Below, in pieces: positions 59,393 through 64,000 of a DNA stretch of 64,000 bases. Source of the stretch: Eunapius fragilis (taxonomy: Eukaryota > Porifera > Demospongiae > Spongillida > Spongillidae). The stretch's first letter is position 1. Each line of letters opens with the position of its first letter. Where the stretch lies: contig OY811992.1 of assembly GCA_963681505.1 (NCBI GenBank), positions 1,510,531 through 1,574,530 of the forward strand. Direction: 5' to 3'. The position numbers and the translations under genes were made by a program. Under the pieces are notes generated by a model. That model was given only the letters and a program-made list of their open reading frames with translations. It searched no databases and was not told the DNA's origin.

Positions 59393-59632
59393 CTATCGTA
59401 GCACAAGAGACCGTTTGATCTGCTCACATATGCATTGGGCCTTCATGCTATCCTTCTTACTCTCAGGATCGGCTTTGTAGTGCTTCCTGTCACAAGTCTT
59501 CTTTTTTTCATGCGCTTCTTGAAAACTGTCACGCTCCTCAATATCTTGCGACTCGTCAACACAACAGTCATCATTTAACTTTGCGAGCTTCTTTGAGCGA
59601 TTCATTTCTCTTCGCGAGCGACGTGACGGCAT
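59393..59632 (-). CDS. Small ORF with YKADPE motif, unit 2
   Basis: 79 residues, same protein as 21727-21966 (MPSRRSRREMNRSKK). See that entry. Confidence 0.4.
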   Translation of the reverse strand: MPSRRSRREMNRSKKLAKLNDDCCVDESQDIEERDSFQEAHEKKKTCDRKHYKADPESKKDSMKAQCICEQIKRSLVLR

Positions 59633-60000
59633 TTTGAAGAAAACAAACCAGACACGTCAAGCTTTTGGTACCGTGACAAAAACTGTAATAGCGCACTAGT
59701 CTATATGAAATATAGAACGTGTTCAACCACACGTTCCCGCCCATTTTTATGTCTTCCAAAGCTGATAAAATCTGTTGTGGGCTATACTAACAAAACTAAG
59801 TTTGCTAGAGATTGAAATTCGTGTCAAGCATAACTCTCGTTACTAACATAATAAAACAAATCCAACTCGACAATAAGTTTCTAACTTGTTGGTTCTAGTG
59901 CTTCCGCATAACGGCTAACATTATGCTTCAATCGTGACAAAGATGCAATGCAATAAATCTCTTATCCAAGCAAATCTTATCTTATCAGATCCGGAAGAAG

Positions 60001-60234
60001 ATGGAGAAACTTTTTTTCAGGTTCGAGTGTGGGAACGAGAGAGTATTATCTCTGTTGTCTGAGCTTTCTAAGCGTCGGCAGTTTTATTACATTGTAGGTA
60101 ATTGTTGGCTGTATCCAAATACGCTCGCTAAAGTCCAACTGATTCTACGGTGCAACGGCAATAATAGTGGAATCTTGTGTTTTGCTAATCGTATTCATCA
60201 CACTTCAAATCCTACTTTGGACCTACTAACGTAG
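60001..60234 (+). CDS. Small ORF inside C-tract element, unit 2
   Basis: 77 residues; differs from 22327-22557 by several substitutions and one added Asn codon while staying open. Confidence 0.35.
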   Translation: MEKLFFRFECGNERVLSLLSELSKRRQFYYIVGNCWLYPNTLAKVQLILRCNGNNSGILCFANRIHHTSNPTLDLLT

Positions 60235-60549
60235 GTCCTGATTGTACTAGTAGATTGGTATTAAAGCGCATGTTCTTGTTTCCGGTGAGGTACAGGCTAG
60301 GTATGATGTTGCGTACCTACCGTGAATGTGCCAAGGTCGTCACAAGTTTTGAGCTGCAAAACACGCCGATAGGGGGAGGTCACAAGCTGTTATACGATTA
60401 AAATTCATTTTCCGCGGTCGAGGTCAAATCCCCGTGTACAGTCAAATGCACACTGCTATAATCTGTCAAATCCTCCACTAATCCCCTATATGTCCTGGGG
60501 GGGGGGGGGGGGGGGGGTTGCAGTTACCATTGATAGTTGCATTATGCAC

Positions 60550-60775
60550 CTATCATTGTTACGTGAGGGCCCCCCCTCCCCGGGGGCAAAGTCGGGATTA
60601 GGTGGAGATTTGACACGTGAAATCATTACTGGCCACACATTTGACCATAGTCGGGCACGTAGTATAGACATTTGACCGGTTATTAACCCCCAACCAGGGG
60701 CAGTTTGCTTTAATAAAGGTCAAATCCCTCCTAATGCCCCGGGGAGGGGGGGGGGGGGTGTCTCACGTAACAATG
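60550..60775. mobile_element. Short C/G-tract inverted-repeat element, unit 2
   Basis: Copy of 22883-23115 with shorter homopolymer runs and a small deletion at its right flank. Confidence 0.55.
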
Positions 60776-61364
60776 ATGTCATTGTGGGAATGGTGTACCC
60801 CTCCCGCGGGGTATGGGGGCTTGTCGTAAGCTGTCATCGGTGTCTGGTGCTGAGAACCCCTGGAGCCAACGTAAAATGATGCAAAACCTTAACTATACAC
60901 CAAAGGGGTCATTTCACGGTTAATTGTACCACTCTAGATACACCACTTTGAAGTACCATGTATTCTCCCGCATGTATACAAATTTGCAATATGTTTGTAT
61001 ATCTATTCAGTTCATGAAATACAAACGTATGAATAGAAACGTTTTATGATTCGTGCAAATGGAAGTTATGGAGGGGCATCCAATCAGTGTTTGTTGTAAT
61101 AAATTGTTCATTTGTTTGCCATGAATTTATAATGAGTTTTTAAGTACAAGAAGTCTTTATGCTGTAAAATTTACCATTTTTAAAATATGGATAGCTGGTA
61201 GTACTCACTAGCTTTAGTGTTCATGGTTTACTGGGATGAGGATTCCTTGATTTGGGAATAGTTAGTTGAAAGGTAGCAACCATTTTAATTCCTCCCCCCC
61301 AACGCTCCACTTAACGCAATATTATGGCAAGAACCCACAAATTGTACAGGTCAAAATCAACTGT

Positions 61365-62476
61365 CTACACACATCTAGTCATTAGAACATGGCTGGCTTC
61401 ATCCATCTCCTTCTTGCTCAGCCTGTAGGTTCTGTTGTTGGATTGACTCGTGTTAAAATGTCCATATCTAACATCTTCACGCTTCGCGTAGACAAACGAT
61501 TTTGCAAGTATGCAAGGGTGGAGGAATGTTACAGTAATGGTGCGTCCTTTGTTATCAACATTCAGTACACAACCAAGCCAGCATGACCCATCGAAGGCTA
61601 CAGTGACGTAACCATTAATGCAAGAGAATGAACAGAATGTTTCAAGCTAACTCTTTCTATTCTGGAGTTGGACTATTTGAAAATTTCTACAATGTTCTCA
61701 CCAACCGGCACAATTCTGTGTAGTTGTTGAGTACCTGGGACTATTTTACTCGTTTTCAACCTCTCTTCCAGTAGTTGAGTTTCCTGGACGTACTTGTCCA
61801 AGGTTGCATAACCAAATTGAATTCCCTTTATGTGAGTAACCACAAAGAGTTAGCGTGCTGTACATATTTGGCCTTCGTAAGGTCACTGGAGGCTGGCTAT
61901 GGTTGCTGTTAGCTTGAGGGTCCCTCCAGCACAAACTTTCTGTGGGAAGTAGCAAAAAAGTGCCACTCAGCTTCCACTCCAAAATCTTGATAATGGTAGC
62001 ATAAAAACTTTTTGTATTGTGCAGCGCAACCATCCTACATGTAGTAGATTTGTTGCTTCCAAAGTGTTGTGTTAGGAAGTCCACAAGTTTAGATGAACAG
62101 CAATTGTGTCATGCTGCTTGTTGTCAGATATTACTTAGTAGCAAAGGCTTGTGGTAGTTTTTTTTTTTGCTTGTAGTAACCCATAAAAGTATGGACTGTT
62201 GCAGGTTCATTATTCCAGTGAAACGATTGGATTTCATCCTGAAACACAAAACAAAAAGTCTGCAATCATCAGAACCTCCCCTTCTTGGAGACTCTCCCTT
62301 TTCTGTTACATAAATGCAGCTTGCATTTTGGCTGTTAAGTCATGGTTAAGTAACTTTCTCAGCATACTGACAAACGTATTGATGCATTCATCAGCTTGTA
62401 GAATTTTTGTATCTAGTGTAGCATGGTCAGTAGTTTTCCACTGCTAGAACTGTACCAGGGCATTCACTTCAACTGC
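61365..62476 (-). pseudogene. Decayed transposon-associated gene, unit 2
   Basis: Counterpart of 23711-24835. Near 61521 it reads GGAGGAATG where unit 1 reads GGAAGGAATG; without the extra base the C-terminal block stays in one frame from WLGCVLNVDN through YRLSKKEMDEA to the stop. This copy is thus slightly less decayed at its 3' end, but other stops remain. Confidence 0.55.
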
Positions 62477-62752
62477 CTAAATAGCAATCTAAATTAGGAG
62501 GGTAGCATTGCATTAATGCAAGGCAGTGTCAATAATGCTTTAGTTGGCCTCTGCTCAACGCTTGAAGTCCCCAGTATAGTTTTGACATCGGTGGTTTCTT
62601 ATAAAACCGCTGGACGATGAATATAATCCTTGTACTGATAAATGTTCGCAACACTACATGTTGTAGGAAAGTATTTATACAACAGCATTATGTACCCTTG
62701 TTATTCAACTATCCCTTCATATGTTGGTATCAGCTGCAGAATATTTGCGATG

Positions 62753-62919
62753 CCCTAGACCTTAATAAATTGCAAACAAATTAACGGGGTATACCGGGTA
62801 TACCACGTACGGAACTAGCACCATTAATTACCCTAGATCTTACTAAATCGCAAAAAAATTAACGGGGTATGCCCCGTATTTATGGGGTATACCACGTACG
62901 GAACTAGCACCATTAATTA
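62753..62919. repeat. Two tandem units with palindromic core, unit 2
   Basis: Counterpart of 25119-25285. Confidence 0.75.
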
Positions 62920-64000
62920 ATACTGTATTATTATTGAATTGCAGCATACTGTATTAGGCCCAGGTTTTATAATCCAATTTTGCCTTTATCAGGTATACTG
63001 AAATGACAGAGAAGGTAGCAAACAAGAGGGAACCCGTTCCTGACTACAAGGTATGGCCATGTGTTGATAAATTACTTACTTGTACCCCTTTGTCAAATAA
63101 ATTACATCAAGCATGCTTTGACGATTTTAATAAATTGTCTGTTCAAATGCCAGAACGTTTTGTGCTAAGTAGGCCCCAATGCCAAAGTTTCAGAGCTCTG
63201 TTTAGTTTTTTTACCTATCCACTAAATAATGGATATACATTCATGTAAATTAGGTATCCTTTGCACAAATTATTCTTGCCTAGGCATAAGTTAATAAACA
63301 ATCGTTACCAATAATTTTCTGCGCTCACTGAGAGGTGGCGATCGTTGCGCTCATAGGCCTTCTTCTTTTCTGGATCAGCTCGCGCTAATAGACCTACTTT
63401 TAGCCTAGCTTGTAGCTCTGACGCCTTCTTTATGGGGATTTGCTTTATATCATGCTCACCTTGTTGATTTCTTTAAACTGATGACTATTAATAACCAAAG
63501 GGTTCTTGTGCGGTGAATATCATAGTAGGCGTATGGCCAGGATACGAGATTTTTGTGTTCATGAAACCCTATATACAAAATTAGGTTACTACTCGCTTTT
63601 GTGTAGCAGCAATTGGTTCTGTTGGCGCTCTTGAACAACATTTCTAGCTCGAGTTCTTCATGGCGGAAGGAAGAAGAATGAGAAGAGTACAAATGGCGGT
63701 GAATAACAGTTGGACCTGGTATACGTACCTGACGTGGGCACGAGTATTCTTTTTCTCTAATAGCGCACGCTGGAATGACACAGGACCAACACAACACTGT
63801 TCCTATCTGTGTTATTGTTCGATAGCGACAAAGATGGAAGTGATCAGATTCACAGTAGTCCCTCCAAACGCGAGTGACATTCTTTTAATGACGTTCATTA
63901 TCTGACAATAATTCTATATGGAACCTACTTCTGCTAATCAAAACTGATAAGGGGGAAAATGGTGTGACTACTTTCCCAAATATGATAATCATATATGGAA
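62920..64000. other. Transposon-rich flank leading to the next unit
   Basis: Matches 25286-26356 with minor changes and no confident gene. By position, the ATG of another kinase-like copy would be expected about 0.5 kb beyond the window end. Confidence 0.5.

Larger units (their letters stand above)
58829..60545. mobile_element. C-tract element, long form without YR insertion
   Basis: Equivalent of 17986-22882 minus the YR element: C run (58831-58841), palindrome (59052-59330), small ORFs, G run (60498-60518). It provides the empty site for the YR element at 59330-59332. Confidence 0.65.

Overview
This is eukaryotic, almost certainly metazoan, DNA. It contains a multi-exon CHD1-type chromatin remodeller with GT-AG introns (shortest about 60 bp), dense CA/GT microsatellites and GA-rich minisatellites, a piggyBac-type transposon, and a tyrosine-recombinase (YR) element with split direct repeats. 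It also carries fragments of a transposon-associated family that I associate with sponge and cnidarian genomes. An invertebrate, possibly a sponge, fits best; the phylum is an inference.

The window is one repeating unit seen more than once. In + orientation a unit of about 26 kb reads: single-exon kinase-like gene (+ strand), an inverted scrap of CHD1 chromodomain exons (+), the CHD1 gene (- strand), a relic cluster of extra CHD1 exons, then about 9 kb of transposon-rich DNA leading to the next kinase-like gene. Positions 1-340 are the truncated end of an earlier unit. Unit 1 is kinase 756-2687, CHD1 4712-16224 and transposon-rich DNA to about 26.8 kb. A further kinase copy begins at 26913 and runs into a 200-N gap (28070-28269). 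After the gap, 28270-39348 repeats 16995-28069 almost base for base, differing essentially in homopolymer lengths. This looks like an unmerged overlap between two contigs, not biology. Unit 2 then continues: kinase 38194-40125, CHD1 42148-56514, and transposon-rich DNA from 57.4 kb to the window end.

I rebuilt CHD1 exon by exon. In unit 2, 24 exons join with consistent phase into 1608 codons: acidic N-terminus, two chromodomains, SNF2 ATPase, SANT/SLIDE-like DNA-binding region and the C-terminal helical domain. In unit 1 the exons for both chromodomains and for ATPase motif I are missing. The flanking exons are still in the same phase, so a 1288-residue protein without chromodomains and without a Walker A motif remains possible. 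Unit 2 in turn lacks a 14-codon exon and an acidic stretch that unit 1 keeps.

The two units act as natural empty-site controls. A piggyBac-like element (49772-52314) sits in a CHD1 intron of unit 2 at a TTAA that is single and empty in unit 1. A YR element (18532-21638) with PAT/Ngaro-style split direct repeats sits in unit 1 and is absent from unit 2 at 59330. Its recombinase is broken: RT is missing, and the core-binding segment lies inverted on the opposite strand. Other repeats are foldback elements that moved between units, C-tract terminal-inverted-repeat elements, and a decayed transposon-associated gene (23711-24835, 34992-36116, 61365-62476). I recognised no tRNA, rRNA or CRISPR.
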